Shown: positions 11,918 to 23,336, counted from the stretch's first letter. The stretch: DNA of 64,000 nucleotides from Phyto melanocephala (GCA_941918925.1 OW799237.1:73109126-73173125); one strand, 5' to 3'. Notes: generated by a model not told the origin, from the sequence alone. Numbers and translations: made by a program.

Positions 11918-12003
11918 AAATATTACGTTTGGCAAATGAAAAAAAAATCCTAAAATTGTTTTTAACTGTTGTGCCAAATAAAAAGTATTTATAATAGATA
12001 TAA

Positions 12004-12340
12004 GTGTCGATTTACATATGTTATGATCAGGAATATAAAAACTCTTGTGTAGATGTGCTACGTACAAGAAGAAAAATTCGTGATGATTCAAACCCTCTTG
12101 AGCTGCCCAGTTCCAAGTATAAATTTCTAATAAGTAACGAAACTAAATTAAATTTTTTTATTAATAGACTTATGAGTTATTTCCTACTAAACAAAGAAGC
12201 GTTTTCTTATTTGCTGGATGAAATTAAAGATCACCTAAAAACACCTGTTCGCGAGGTGGCTATTTCTCTATATTAAAGTTATGTGCTGTTCTTAGATTCT
12301 TTGATGACGGGAGCTATCAAAAATGCAATGAGATGAAAAT
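12004..12340 (+). pseudogene. PIF/Harbinger (HARBI1-like) transposase fragment
   Basis: An open frame at 12004-12276 contains RRKIRDDSNPLELPSSKY and FLLNKEAFSYLLDEIKDHL, matching the N-terminal region of PIF/Harbinger transposases (RR-x-RD..NPFEL, LSKEAF). It has no ATG at its start. Just after its stop, another frame at 12275-12335 continues LKLCAVLRFFDDGSYQKCNE, the conserved L-CA-LRFLA-GSYQ segment. So a frameshift breaks the gene, and everything downstream, including the DDE catalytic core, is deleted before the right inverted repeat. Non-functional; it identifies the superfamily independently of the TTA target duplication. Confidence 0.75.
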
Positions 12341-13074
12341 TTCCATTTTTACCGCTTTTAAAAATCAACTTTAATTGCCAATAGCACAACAACTCTTAAG
12401 CAGTTGTGTGTATTCAACGAATTTGTCGACCAAATTTTTACAAAGTTGAAAACAGCAATACCGCGAAAAAATAGATACACAACTGAACAGTCAACTGTCA
12501 CTTGAGTTGAGAATGACAATGTCGATTTGCCAAAGACAACCAAACTATTACAAAAGTGGAGAACCGCAATAGGAGCATTAATTACGTTTCAATTACACCA
12601 AAAAAGACATTGTGCGGTATAAATGTTCGTACATTTTGATATATAACTCCTTTCGTAATCTATAGATAAAAGCAATTTTAGAGAAAGATGTTTTTTTGCA
12701 CAATTTTATCGCTTTACATCAATGCGTTTAAACACAATCGCATTTTATTCCATATTGGAAGGACATGGTTCTTTTTACCTAATCTTGCAGTACGAGCTAT
12801 AACTCTCTTCCTAACATACTGATTTAGCCCATTTTCAATACCAAACAAACCTTGTATATAAGAAATATTCTGCCAATTTTATGCCCCTAACTTTTTCAGT
12901 TCGAGCTCTATCGTGCTTTCAACTAACGGACAGACGGGCATAGCTTTATCGTCCTAAAATTAAACAAGAACTCAGGCAATATATGGGGTCTAGAATGGAT
13001 ATTCGATGTGTTACAAACGAAATGACAAAATAAATATGCCCGCACACCATTTTTTTAGTGGTGGGTATAAAAAT

Positions 13075-13430
13075 ATTTTATTGAGGCAACAATTTTTACC
13101 ATCAAAACTAACAAATGTAATTATTTATATGCAATTTTTGATTGTTAAACAAACTATTATTGTTTATGAAAAGAATTTATTATATCAATTAATAATTGGA
13201 TTTAAGTAAAAAGTTTGTATAATATGTATGCTATTAAAAATCTTTACTATTTTTTAAATAGCTTTTACTATTTAATAATAAAATTAAAGCAATAATTTTT
13301 ACAAGAAATTATATTAAAAAAAAATTATATAAAAGCTTCAATACAAAATAAAAATACAATTATATTTAAAACAAATTTAAACATAATTTTTTTTACATAC
13401 TGATACTGATTCCTATAAAAATAGAATATT
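13075..13430. other. AT-rich spacer
   Basis: Poly-A/T-rich sequence between the DINE and the piggyBac element; nothing recognised. Confidence 0.5.
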
Positions 13431-13434
13431 TTAA

Positions 13435-15030
13435 CCCAATACCTTCCATTGTGCCATTTTTAGGACGCATTTTAAAAAGTGCTTATATTAAAAACTGAAT
13501 CGTACATTTTTAAAAACTTTGCGTAAATAATAAGAAAATATGGCATTCTCATTGATAATGCTCAAAGATTTTACCAGTTAGTTGTAAATGGTTGTCAACT
13601 TTACTTTGAAGCTGGTTATTTCAACCTCTGAAATGCGTGTTCGTATTTAGTAACGAAACTTATAAAAAAAAAGATGAAAAACACATCGTTGTTTGTCTAC
13701 GATTGTTTAGTTCATTTTGTTTTACGGTTCAATGCAAAGTTCTCCGTTGAAAATATTCAAGGTAAAAAATTTTCTCTTCTGAATTCAAAGTCCCATTTTC
13801 GGGACATTGGCGGAAAGTGAAATATGTAACTATTCGAATAATTATTTTAGAATTGGCTTCAAGAAAGTGTTTGACTATTTCTGAGCTTACTGCGTTGATG
13901 AAAGATGATGAATTTCTGCCAAACACAGAAAATCAGGATCATAATCACGTTAATGTTGCCATTATAACGCCCGAAACAAAAGTCCTGACGGATTCTGAAG
14001 ATATAATGGAAAATGATTTGGATGAGAATGACATGGTTAACGATATTGCTGGAACTTTTGAACTATTCGTGCTACAACGTAAGGAAAGTGAAGCAGAGGA
14101 AACATCGACAAGCTGAGCTAAAAAAGTTAAAAAAAACAAACAATTGCTAAGAATGGAAAAGATGACAACATAGAGTGTCCAAGTATTTCTCCGATACAAT
14201 GGAGGATCATGAAGTTTTTTTTGGGGCAAGTTTAACTAAACGCAACAGGAACTTTTCGTGAGAATAGAACAAATTAGTATCCTCTAATGCCATGTAAGGA
14301 AATAGAGAAAAAAAAGCTATCATGAAATGCGATTTGATAAAGAGAAAAAAAAATACAGATGGTTCGTTGGAAAGACAACAAAACCGTGACAATAGCGAAA
14401 AACTACACAAGAATTCGTTAGAAAAAATGGTGGTGGCCATTATTTACCCAGTTCTTGGATATTGCCGTTGCAAATACATGGAGATTGTATCAAGTATTTC
14501 ACCCTTGTGAGAAAGTTTATCTCCTTAAAATTCGCAGTAAAAAAGTTTTGTGCTATCTGCCAGGCGTGAAATCAGTTCACAAAAGTCGAAAGTTGCTGGA
14601 GAAAAAGTTAGTATGAAAATACGCTATGACCACAACCATCACCTGATAAAACCAATAGCAACACAAAGCAGATGTGCAGATTGTGGAATGAAAACAACAA
14701 AAATATGCAAAAAGTGTAATGTTCCATTGCACGATAAATGTTTTAAACTTTTTCATAGCCTATGAATAAGCATAAATTTAAAGGTATTTCTTTGTGAATA
14801 TTAAATAATTCGTTTCAGTTAAAAATTTTTAAAAACAAAAAAAAATTGATTTTTAATCTTATGTAATGCAATCCGCCAATGTCTTAAAAACGGGACGGTC
14901 CTTAAAATCCTTATTTGAATAAAAATAATAAAAAAAAACTCGAACAAATGACTTTACTTGGCCAACAAGATGACAATTGTATGACAAAGATTATTACTTT
15001 TAGCATATATGAATTACGGCGGATAATGGG
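13435..15030 (+). mobile_element. piggyBac-like element, internally deleted
   Basis: TTAA target sites flank both ends (13431-13434 and 15031-15034). Termini begin CCCAATACCTTCC on the left and CCCATTATCCGCC on the right (reverse complement), similar over about 13 bp. A subterminal inverted repeat GACATTGGCGGA occurs at 13803-13814 and, inverted, at 14872-14883. TTAA targets, CCC ends and a subterminal inverted repeat are the piggyBac plan. The interior contains both the acidic N-terminus and the Cys-rich C-terminus of a transposase, with the DDD core largely missing. Confidence 0.85.
13817..14765 (+). pseudogene. piggyBac-like transposase remnants
   Basis: The N-terminal part (13817-14116; no ATG at its start, first ATG at 13896) reads LTISELTALMKDDEFLP followed by a long acidic stretch (DSEDIMENDLDENDM), typical of piggyBac N-termini. 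At 14359-14420 another frame gives MVRWKDNKTVTIAKNY, the conserved V-x-WKDN-x-x-V motif. At 14465-14540 NTWRLYQVFHPCEKVYLLK matches the following helix region. The C-terminal frame (14550-14765) ends in IRYDHNHHLIKP and a cross-brace Cys/His motif, CADC..KICKKCNVPLHDKCFKLFH. At least three frame changes and a missing catalytic middle make it dead. Confidence 0.85.
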
Positions 15031-15329
15031 TTAAGCAAAGAGCCCTTATTTAGAAAATTATCTGTAAAAAAAAGACTTAACAAAGATTAGATACAAATGA
15101 AAATATGTTAAATATCATTATCGTTATTATTTCTTTTAAAACACTAAACTTTTTAAATGTTATTAAAAAAACCTTTGAATTGTAAAGTTGAAAGAAAACT
15201 TATACTCGTATTTAGTTAAATAAAATTTAAATCGTTTAAAAGCGTAAATCTATTAAAATATTGTACAAGTTCTTTAAACATTAAAATATTGGCACTTTAC
15301 TCGGTATTTATAAATTTATCCACTTTTTC

Positions 15330-15600
15330 TGGAAATATCCCCATTAAATATTTTTTAGTTGCTTCTGTTAACTTTTAGGACTAGGTGGTCCACTTACACT
15401 TTATTATTTATCTTTTAACAAGAGCCCAATACCTTTCTATAGGGCAAATTTGTGGACAGTTGAATGGATTAGCCTCCCGTGGTACAAAATTTACCTCTTA
15501 AGGTACCTTTTTCCATAGTTTCATGATACCAAATCTGGCTAGAAATGTGAAAGCCCTTTGTATTGTTTTAAGAATTGTAAAACCCTTTTTGGTAGATCCA
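15330..15600 (-). pseudogene. Tc1/mariner transposase C-terminal fragment
   Basis: Minus-strand translation gives VPREANPFNCPQICPIE followed by RYWALVKR and a stop, then KCKWTT and LTEATKKYLM after stops. PIERYWA is the conserved region carrying the third catalytic residue (glutamate) in this group. Stops and frame changes show decay. Confidence 0.55.
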
Positions 15601-15864
15601 TAGCTAACATATATTTCAGTGTTTATCGTGCCTGTGGACCGATTCACTAACCTTTTACAATCCGACAATCGTTAAATTTGTCGAAAATTATTGTTGTTTT
15701 TACTAACGATTATGCAGTTCCTAATTACTTTTTAACGATACTAGGAAATTTTTACATTAAAGCGGCGTCTTTGTCATAAAAGGTGTCTTAATAAAATCAC
15801 CACTTACATCACTTCCACAGGTAGTCACGTCATAACCGAGACTTTAACACGCGGTTGTTCTTCT

Positions 15865-16812
15865 TTTTATACCCGCCACCAAAAATATGGTCGGGGTATA
15901 TTCATTTTTTCATTCCGTTTGTAACACATCGAAATATCCATTTTAAGCCCCATAAAGAATATATATTCTGAATCGGGGTTTCATTTTATGACGATTTAGC
16001 TATGTCCGTCCGTCTGTCCGTCTGTTGAAAGCACGATAGAGGTCGGACCGACAAAGCTAGGGGACTCAAATTTTACCAGAACATTTATTATATACAAGGT
16101 TTGCTTAGAATTGAAAATAGGCTTAATCGGAATATTAGGAAGAGAGTTATAGCTCGTAATGTAAGAGTAGGTAAAAAAAACGTGTCCTTCGAACATCGAA
16201 TAAAATGCAATTGTGTCCAAACGCATTAACGCATTGACACGAAACTTCGAATATATATTTCCTGAGTAAAAACGATACTTTTCCATTAAAACTGCTATAA
16301 ACTGCTGCATTAGGAAAGGAGTTATAGATCAAAATGTACGAAAATTTATACCGCACAGTGTATGTTTCGGTATATTTTAAATTTAAAACCTAATAAAACT
16401 GACAAAACTAGATGTTCAGAAATTCTACAAACTGTGCTGTTTGGTCAAAGGCTTTGTTCTAATGGAAAATAAATGTGACACGCCCCCTTTAACGCCCATA
16501 TAACGATTTATCTCAAATTTTTATAATTTCTCTATAAAAAAAGATTTTGGAAGAATTAAGGACTATATTGAAATATCTATGTTGTATTTGTTAGCAAAAA
16601 TTATTTCAACACGCCTACTTTAACGCCCACTTTAATTGAAAGACTATCGAAGTTATACAAAGAAAGTGATACATATTTTAGTATAAAGATATTATTCCAT
16701 AGGGATTACTGTTAATAACAAAATAATAAATTCTGTGCTATTAAAGTACATAAAATTGGTGGTGAGTATAAAAAATCCGGCACAGCCGAATATAATGCTC
16801 TTACTTGGTTTT
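15865..16812 (-). mobile_element. DINE-like repeat (family A), uninterrupted copy
   Basis: About 950 bp on the minus strand, from AACCAAGTAAGAGCATTATA and the TTCGGCTGTGCCGGA hairpin end to TTGGTGGCGGGTATAAAAAG. It includes GACGGACAGACGGACGGACA and the TTCTTTATGGGGCTTAAAAT signature. It serves as the empty-site comparator for the copy at 9985-13074. It lies inside a Tc1/mariner relic. Confidence 0.8.
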
Positions 16813-17059
16813 TTTTTCTTGTTGCCGATTTAACAACAACAAAAGTATTGTCGTTTAGATAACAATAACAACTGTCGTTAAAATAAGGTCCTGAATACCA
16901 AAATCGATAAAATTATTGTTAACTTTTTTAAAGATACGATTATCGGTAAAACAAGTCAATGAATCCCACTTCTCGTGTCACAAATATTGGCTTTTTTGCC
17001 ACAAATAAAAATGGCTTTCCATTAAATAAAGTTTTTGGGGAATTTTTTTTGTTATTTTT

Positions 17060-17425
17060 CCCGGTATTGTTATTTTTTTTTTATTTAAGTTTGTTCTCTT
17101 TGTGTTTTGTTGTTGTTGTTTACCGCATTGCGATCTGGAACTTTATACGACTTTAACCCAGAATCAGCTTTGGCTTTGCGCACATAAGAATCGGAACATT
17201 TAACATTACGGGCTGTTTTTGGGATAAAAGTGTTCGGAGCTTTTCGAAATAGATTTAGTCGCTTAGTTGTGCCGTACCAATTTCTGTTACGATCCGTTTT
17301 CTCCCTGAATCAGGTTTTGTTTCAATGCTCAAGTCTTCCTTATACTGTTTAATGGCTTTCAAAACAGTGTAGCGGTAAACCTTCAAATCTTTTGATAATT
17401 TTCTTGAAATTCATATTGGATTTTT
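17060..17425 (-). pseudogene. Tc1/mariner transposase N-terminal fragment
   Basis: Minus-strand translation gives SKDLKVYRYTVLKAIKQY then KEDLSIETKPDSGRKRIV, a helix-turn-helix followed by the GRKR linker. A shifted frame continues SDSYVRKAKADSGLKSYKV and PDRNAV, the second DNA-binding subdomain with its usual LKSYK motif. Two frame changes are needed. The transposase family is not resolved. Confidence 0.55.
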
Positions 17426-17430
17426 TTTAA

Positions 17431-20138
17431 ATATTTTAATTATTTTTTAATAACATTTTTTCGCTGTCCATTTAGACCGAAAAACAATTGAAAAAAGGGT
17501 TTGAAAAGATAATATTTGTTATAAAATCAACGCCATTAAAAAATAATAATTTATTGGATCATGATAAGTTTTGTTCGGAATAGGTGCATAAGTTTTTCTG
17601 ACTTAGTCCATATTAACCAAAAATGTTTTCTCAGGATCTGTTAAAAACAAAATTACGAGCTACTAATAAAAGGATATATTAAAAAAATTAAAACTTTTAA
17701 AAAGTATTTTGAATTTTAAAACTTCAAAATAAATCAAATACTAGCTTTTGAGAATTCTTAATAAATTAGAGTTTAGAGATTAACTAAAAAAATTTACAAA
17801 AATTTCCCTACAAGTAAAAATTAAAACAAAATATTTGGTAAAATATAAATTTACTGAGTATTTTTATTTATATAAATTTTGTATAAATTTCTCCGTTATT
17901 ATTTATTAATACGTCATCCTAATTTTCAAGCTTGACATCAGCTTTTTACAAAAAAGGATTTGCTTAGTATTTTATTTAGTAAGTTTTGTGTCTCTTGTTC
18001 ACGTGGCCAGTGAGAGGCTTGAGACCTACCTCAGTGGACCAAAATATTCCTTCCGTTACGTAAAGAAGATGCTATATAACGTGATAGCGAAATATTGGAT
18101 TATAATAAAAAAAATTACATACATAAAAAATTTTCATATCTAAAATAAATTACATCAAAAAATAAATTTATTTAATAATTATTTCACACATTTGCATACG
18201 TCAATAACTTGTTTAAAAATTTTTTTATTTTAAAAATCCTGGCAAAATTTCGAAATCCTAAGTGTTTAATTTATATCCTCTTATTGTTTTTTTATAACAC
18301 CCACCCTAAGTACGTTCAATTTGAACTGAATAAATATACTCATTGTTATTGTTTACATTTTGTATTAATAAAGTCTAGCATACTTTTAGGTGTTATTTTT
18401 CTTGTGTTTTTTCCTGTAGTATTAAAACAGCATTATCATTTAATTGTAGCAGATTTGTTTTCTCTTGCACATAAAGAAAAACAAAAAAGTTTTTGCTAAA
18501 CAAACAATTTACTACAATGTTAAAAAAATGTAATAAAAATTGAAAAAGTCTTTATATGAAATGATTATAAGAGAATTGTTTTTGTATATATTTTTTTTTT
18601 GGTTTTCAAGGACTTTTAATATCTTTTCTTGACTTGGTGGGTTAATTAAAATCTTGATGCATATTTCTTTTTAATTGTAAAAGAATGTCTTAGCAGTTGT
18701 TTTATAATAACACAAATAAGAAAAAAATTTGTTTATTTTTTTCTGTGCTACAGTTTAACACTTTAAATTGTCAGTACAAAGTTAAAAATTTATTTCTAAT
18801 ACTAGAGCTTTAAGGAGCCGAAGATGTAAAAATTTTGTGAAAAATGTGGATAGAGTTTTTTTTTTCTTTTCATAGAACAACATAAACTCTCATTGAAATG
18901 TTGTATTTTTTTATTATTTTTTTTTGTTAATTTTGGATATATTTTCAAATTGAGGATTGTTTTTCCTTATCCAGCGACATTTAACTTTGCGGTTACCAGC
19001 AAAGCAGTCCGGGTGCAGCTTGTATTTTATTGAACCTTATCGTTAGCATATATTTTCTGATATATTAAGAAAATTTAGTTGGTTTTTTCGTATAAACTAA
19101 AATCGCTTTTAAATGAGTGAGTACAAGCACATAATTATAATAAGAACATTTTGACAATAATTAGGAAATAATCAATAGAAATGTAACTTTAATTGTATGT
19201 ACATAAATACAAATGTCGTTGAGAAATTTCTTAAAGTAAACTAGTACTAAGGTGGGTAAATTTGTTTCGAACAAAATAAATTTTTTCATCGAAAGTCCTT
19301 AGCAGCACTTTCAATACATTTTGAAAAATTTGTTCGAAAATCAAAGCTACTATTTGAAATACATTTGTACATAAAATTAATAAATTTAACGAATTGACGA
19401 TTTTACAATTACCCTATGCAAACATTACATGATATCGATCACTGTGCGCGAAATTATCGTATGTTACAAAAACGAAATTTTTTATTTTTAAATAAATAAA
19501 AACATAAAAACACTGCTATAGACGATAAAATGTTATTTCTATAACTAAACCAGTTATCGCTATAATACTTTATCAGCAGATAGATTGATGGATGAAAACC
19601 AACTTGCATAAAAAAGTCGATTTCAAAAAAAAAGTAACATACGATATATATGCGCACAGGGGTCGATTGCAACTCATTTAAATTTTTTTTTGGATAATTA
19701 TTAAATCAATTCAAGTTGTGAGTTAATTAAACAGAATAATTTCTCTCTCTCTCTCTCTCTCAAAGAGCAAGAGTTCATAATACATATCGATGGTTACAAG
19801 TAGAAAGACCCTAATTTAAATAATTGTAACTTTTCAGGGGAAAGTCAAAACGTAATATAAACTCTATTACCATAATTTAACTTCATTTGTAAAATTGCTT
19901 GGAAAACTATTATTTTTTCTGCCGTTCCATTCTAAATTGTTTGTCGAGATGTGTTTGTGTAAGATGTATTGTAATTACGGAAAAACTCAAGTGTCGTAAA
20001 ATACTTGTTAAGGGCTTTCCACTGGTGATCATAGATATGAAAAACATTTTTTTCTGGACGAAAATGTATTCAAAACACTTTATCTACATAAAGAAAAGTT
20101 ATAATACAACAACAAAAATTACCAAATTTTCTTAAAAC
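17431..20138. other. long AT-rich stretch without recognised genes
   Basis: No transposase or host coding signal could be supported. Contains a (CT)n microsatellite at 19742-19760. Short open frames (for example 18209-18499) are AT-driven and show no family motifs. A stretch near 18000-18080 translates to a serine/leucine-rich peptide that I could not place. Confidence 0.5.
19742..19760. repeat. (CT)n microsatellite
   Basis: An uninterrupted CT dinucleotide run of about nine units. Confidence 0.95.
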
Positions 20139-20240
20139 ACTAGGTTAGGTTGAAAAGGGGCACTAAAAGCCCAAACCTATAACAGGTATACACGTATGCC
20201 CAATTGGCATGTTGTGCGCTCTATGTGGAAATTGAAGTTT
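20139..20240 (-). mobile_element. LINE 3'-end fragment
   Basis: Reverse complement of the 3' tail of the LINE at 3460-3560: shared blocks GAGCGCACAACATGCCAA, CCTGTTATAGGTTTGGGC and CCTTTTCAACCTAACCTA. A short, severely 5'-truncated copy of the same family, ending in the same CCTAACCTA tail. Confidence 0.85.
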
Positions 20241-20399
20241 CTTAATAGAAACCATATGCTTTACTTTGATGCAGTAGTGGAAGTAAATAAATTTATGAAA
20301 AATTAATTACAAGTGCATCCATCCTTGTCTTACTGCGAAGCAGATTTGAAAGGGAGAAAATTAGAAACACCATATACATAAGCCTGTCATTCACAGGGA

Positions 20400-21060
20400 T
20401 GGGAAGAATAAAAACAAATCTGGTAGGCTAAAGGAAAGCAAGATATCGGCTTTTATGAATTCCACTGACTCTGATAGGAGTAGGTGAAGCTAGTATGATG
20501 GTAGTAAAAAGGCAGGACTCACGTAAAGTTTTTGTTATGAGTAACTGTCAGAAGTCTACAATTTCCTCACAGTCTTGAAAAATCAGAAAAATGATTCGAA
20601 AGCTGTAGTTAACTGTCCTGAATCCCTGGCTTTCTATAATCAGAGCATGGGAGAAGTTGGCATATCTGATCAAAAAGTTAAAACTTACGATCACAACAGA
20701 AAATCGACAAAAAGGTGGCGTAAAGTTTTTTTTAAGCTCCTTATGACATCCGTTGTAAATGTCATATCCTTTATCAGGAAAATTAACACAAAAAATCGCA
20801 ACTGAAAAACTTTATTATTCCGCCTGCGGAACAGCTCGTTGCTTAAGGTAGAACTAGCACAAAAATCAAAAGGATATTTGCAACAAAAGGTCCAAGGTCA
20901 AAAAGGTCTCAGAAAATATTCAATGTGGGAGATCATATGCCGGTAAAAACAGAACGCCGTAGACGATGTGGTTTATGTAGCTCACTGAAAAAGGAAAAAC
21001 GTTTATATTGCAAACAGCCCCCTTGTTTTGAATATTTTTGCAATTTCCTTAAATAATTCA
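20400..21060 (+). pseudogene. piggyBac-like transposase relic
   Basis: The frame 20575-20805 reads CPESLAFYNQSMGEVGISD then RKSTKRWRKVFFKLLMTSVV, matching the piggyBac region CP-x-x-I-x-x-YN-x-x-MGGVD..DRKSKRWWLRVFF. Upstream (20490-20570) VVKRQDSRKVFVMSN corresponds to the WKD..V-x-x-LS strand. Downstream, NVGDHMPVKTERRRRCGLC..KRLYCKQ is the Cys-rich C-terminal domain, incomplete. Frame changes and stops separate the parts. Only the C-terminal half of the protein is represented; no TTAA-flanked ends were found. Confidence 0.75.
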
Positions 21061-23336
21061 TCCAAATTTTGAATAAAACTTTCATTTGATAAAAATAAGT
21101 AAAAGCTGTCACATTTTATTTTCATACATACACTACAAATGGGATATATAGTCCCAATTTTTGATGCTTTAAAAACTCAATGGGACTTATAATACCAGGA
21201 CATATCTTTGTTCTAAAGGACAGTAGAATTAAAAACAAAAGTTTTACATGTTTACAAAGAAGTTATTTAAACTTCTTAAAAATTAATTACAGTCACCTTT
21301 TACACCTGAACAAATTGAAAGAATACAAAACTGGTGGCAAGGAAACCTAGAGGCATAGTGTGAAGTACATTTTCTAAATTTTCAAATGAGGATTAAAAAC
21401 AAATTCTTTAAATTTTCGGGTGTAATTGACCTTTTTACAAAAACAGAAAAAACAAGAGTTTCTTATCGTTTCTCTATTTGTTATAGTGAACAATAACTAG
21501 ACATAAGAATCCAGCTTGATTGTTACATTGATACTGCATCAAAGAGGTATTTTGAAGCTTACACGATGTATTCTCGTCGTTCATCCAAGGAGCATAGGAC
21601 CTTAAGCTTTCAATCTTGACTTTTCGTTTCAGATAGTTTAAATGTTTATCCCGTCTGTCTGAGACATATATGAAATGGTCTGTCTCTTTTGTGGCCGCTG
21701 CGCATGTTTGCCTGCATGGTTTTTGTCAGTGACCTATACAGTTTCATTTTCATCTTTGTATTTCAATATTTATTGTAATTTGTGTCGTTTTTCACATGAT
21801 ATACTGTTTGACGTAGTCGCGGTGGCCAAACAACTCCAAGGATTATTATATTTAAGTTATTTGTTTGTACAAAATTGCAGTTCATGTTTCACAGGCAAAG
21901 AGATAAAAGATCGAAAATTAAAATTATATAAAATTATTTTGACATGAGAAAACACACACAAAGAGATTGGCAGAAAGAGAGTCAAAGAGTTTTTAGTTTG
22001 TTCAGTTTACCATAGGCTTGCACCGTTTCTTCTATTCGAGAATGTAGGGAGGTAACAATAGCGAAATTAATGATATAAGAAATTTCATACTTCATAGAAT
22101 ATATCGCAATTTGTATCTGCTTTTGTTTGTACGAAGTTTTGTTTGCACTAACAAAGGCTGGTACAAAGGGTGGATGAGAAAAAAACGATATAAACAGATT
22201 TAAAAACCCGCATTTTATCCTGAGAAAAGAAATTCACAAGCCATTATTAATGATGCCAATTCTTCATAAGTTTGAAAATATCCATGTGAAAATTTATATA
22301 CATTTACGATAACTCTTCAATGTTTAATTTCTTTATATAAAATATTTTATATATTTTTCGCCAAAAATTTGTTTCTGAACTTTGTAACACAGACATTTTC
22401 TCCAACAACAGTGAGAACCAAAAGAGAAATGAGTGACAGTTGCGCATTGCTATGTTAAATCTCCACTCTTAAAGCAGATTGCCGGACAAAAGACTTGCCT
22501 AAAAGTTGTATCTTTCATGTTGCCGGTAAATGGTCCAGAGCGCGTGTGTGATGCTTAAAAATTTGTTATTGTTATTTATAGGATGTTCGTTCCGTACGAA
22601 ATACGAAAAAAGAAAAATAAAACCAGGCACATCTTTGCACGATGGCAGGCATTCAGGAGGTTTTAATTTTTGTTAATGAGTTGAAAATTCTCGATGCTTT
22701 GCTGATATTGCCATAGACCTGTGCTTTCAAAAACCTCCATTAAAAAAAAGAGCATAAGGTATGTCCCTAATTAACTTTTGCCACTACACAGTCACTTTTA
22801 TAACAAACTTTTAATATTTTGATACGTCGTCAAAAAAAAATTTTATGGTATTTTGGCATCACGGACAAAAAAATATAAAATAAATTTGATGGACCATAAA
22901 TTACTACTTAATGCATTAGACAAACAACAAGAACGTACAGACTTTATTATATAAGTTCTTAAGGACTTCGAAATTTTAAAGACCCATATTTTACTTTGTA
23001 ACTTCTCTCTTAAGCTGGTTTTCAACATCAAACTTAAAAAAAACTCTTAGTTCTTTTGCGGTGTCTTTAATAGACAGTTGTAATCATGGCAATTTTATTC
23101 ATCAGGTTATCGCGGTTTAGAGAGAATTTTTTTATTTTTTATTTTTGATGTATGAAGTTTGACATGTGATATAAATGAGAAAAGAGAGAGAAATTTTTTT
23201 GTTTATACTGATTTTCACAGTGAATAAAAATTAATCAGCTGATGAAACGAGACTACCTGATGAATAACTATGTATGTATTGGGTGTACTTAGCTATACTT
23301 GCCTAGAAATTTCAAGTGAATTTAAACTGTTGTAAA
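21061..23336. other. AT-rich stretch without recognised genes
   Basis: No protein family, terminal repeat or RNA gene could be supported. The 90-residue frame at 21675-21947 has no recognisable motif and is probably fortuitous. Confidence 0.5.

Larger units (their letters stand above)
11003..11926 (-). mobile_element. poly(A)-tailed retrozyme-like insert with two hammerheads
   Basis: A 904-bp insert (11013-11916) is bounded by the direct duplication TAAATATTAC at 11003-11012 and 11917-11926. On the minus strand it ends in a 32-nt poly(A) tract (T run 11013-11044 on the plus strand). The body consists of about 1.76 copies of a 497-bp unit: two direct copies of 376 bp (11045-11420 and 11542-11917) separated by a 121-bp spacer. 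I saw one base difference between the copies (near 11280). Each copy carries one intact-looking hammerhead ribozyme. There is no protein-coding region. The target duplication plus poly(A) shows insertion by LINE-type target-primed reverse transcription; the tandem ribozyme layout matches retrozymes or Penelope pseudo-LTR pairs. Confidence 0.8.
10847..12577 (+). mobile_element. PIF/Harbinger-like element with internal retro-insert
   Basis: The terminal inverted repeats begin TACCCCTATTGCGGTTC (left) and TGCTCCTATTGCGGTTC (right, reverse complement), and a TTTGGTT block follows both. A 3-bp target duplication TTA flanks the element at 10844-10846 and 12578-12580, the TWA duplication typical of PIF/Harbinger. 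Inside is a fragment of HARBI1-like transposase at 12004-12340. Both ends and the target site are supported by the uninterrupted DINE copy at 15.9-16.8 kb. The element itself received the poly(A)-tailed insert at 11013-11916. Confidence 0.85.
9985..13074. mobile_element. DINE-like repeat (family A) split by a Harbinger insertion
   Basis: The left end is AAAACAAGTAAGAG with CTATATTCGGCTGTGTCGAA and TATACCCACCACC. The right end is TAGTGGTGGGTATAAAAAT at about 13056-13074. The copy at 15865-16812 (opposite strand) is collinear with both halves. In it the sequence runs without interruption from the block matching 10800-10846 into the block matching 12580 onward (TGTGCGGTATAAATGTTCGT). The 1731-bp Harbinger element at 10847-12577 is therefore a later insertion, and the interrupted repeat was about 1350 bp. 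Confidence 0.8.
15310..17430 (-). mobile_element. Tc1/mariner-superfamily relic interrupted by a DINE
   Basis: Minus-strand coding remnants of one transposase lie on both sides of the DINE copy at 15865-16812: the DNA-binding N-terminus at 17430-17060 and the catalytic C-terminus at 15600-15330. Both have the same orientation and the right order, so they are best read as one element split by the later DINE insertion. Terminal repeats were not identified with confidence. Confidence 0.6.

Noticed and set aside
18000..18100. Possible retroelement polyprotein peptide (VASERLETYLSGPKYS)
   Set aside because: No adjoining motifs or second segment support a family; treated as chance.
21675..21947. 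90-residue plus-strand frame with several cysteines as a small secreted protein
   Set aside because: Hydrophobic, T-rich codon use typical of chance frames here; no cleavage-site pattern or homologue that I recognise.
23236..23266. AGCTGATGAAACGAG as a hammerhead core
   Set aside because: No second core GAA after a pairing stem and no flanking complementarity.
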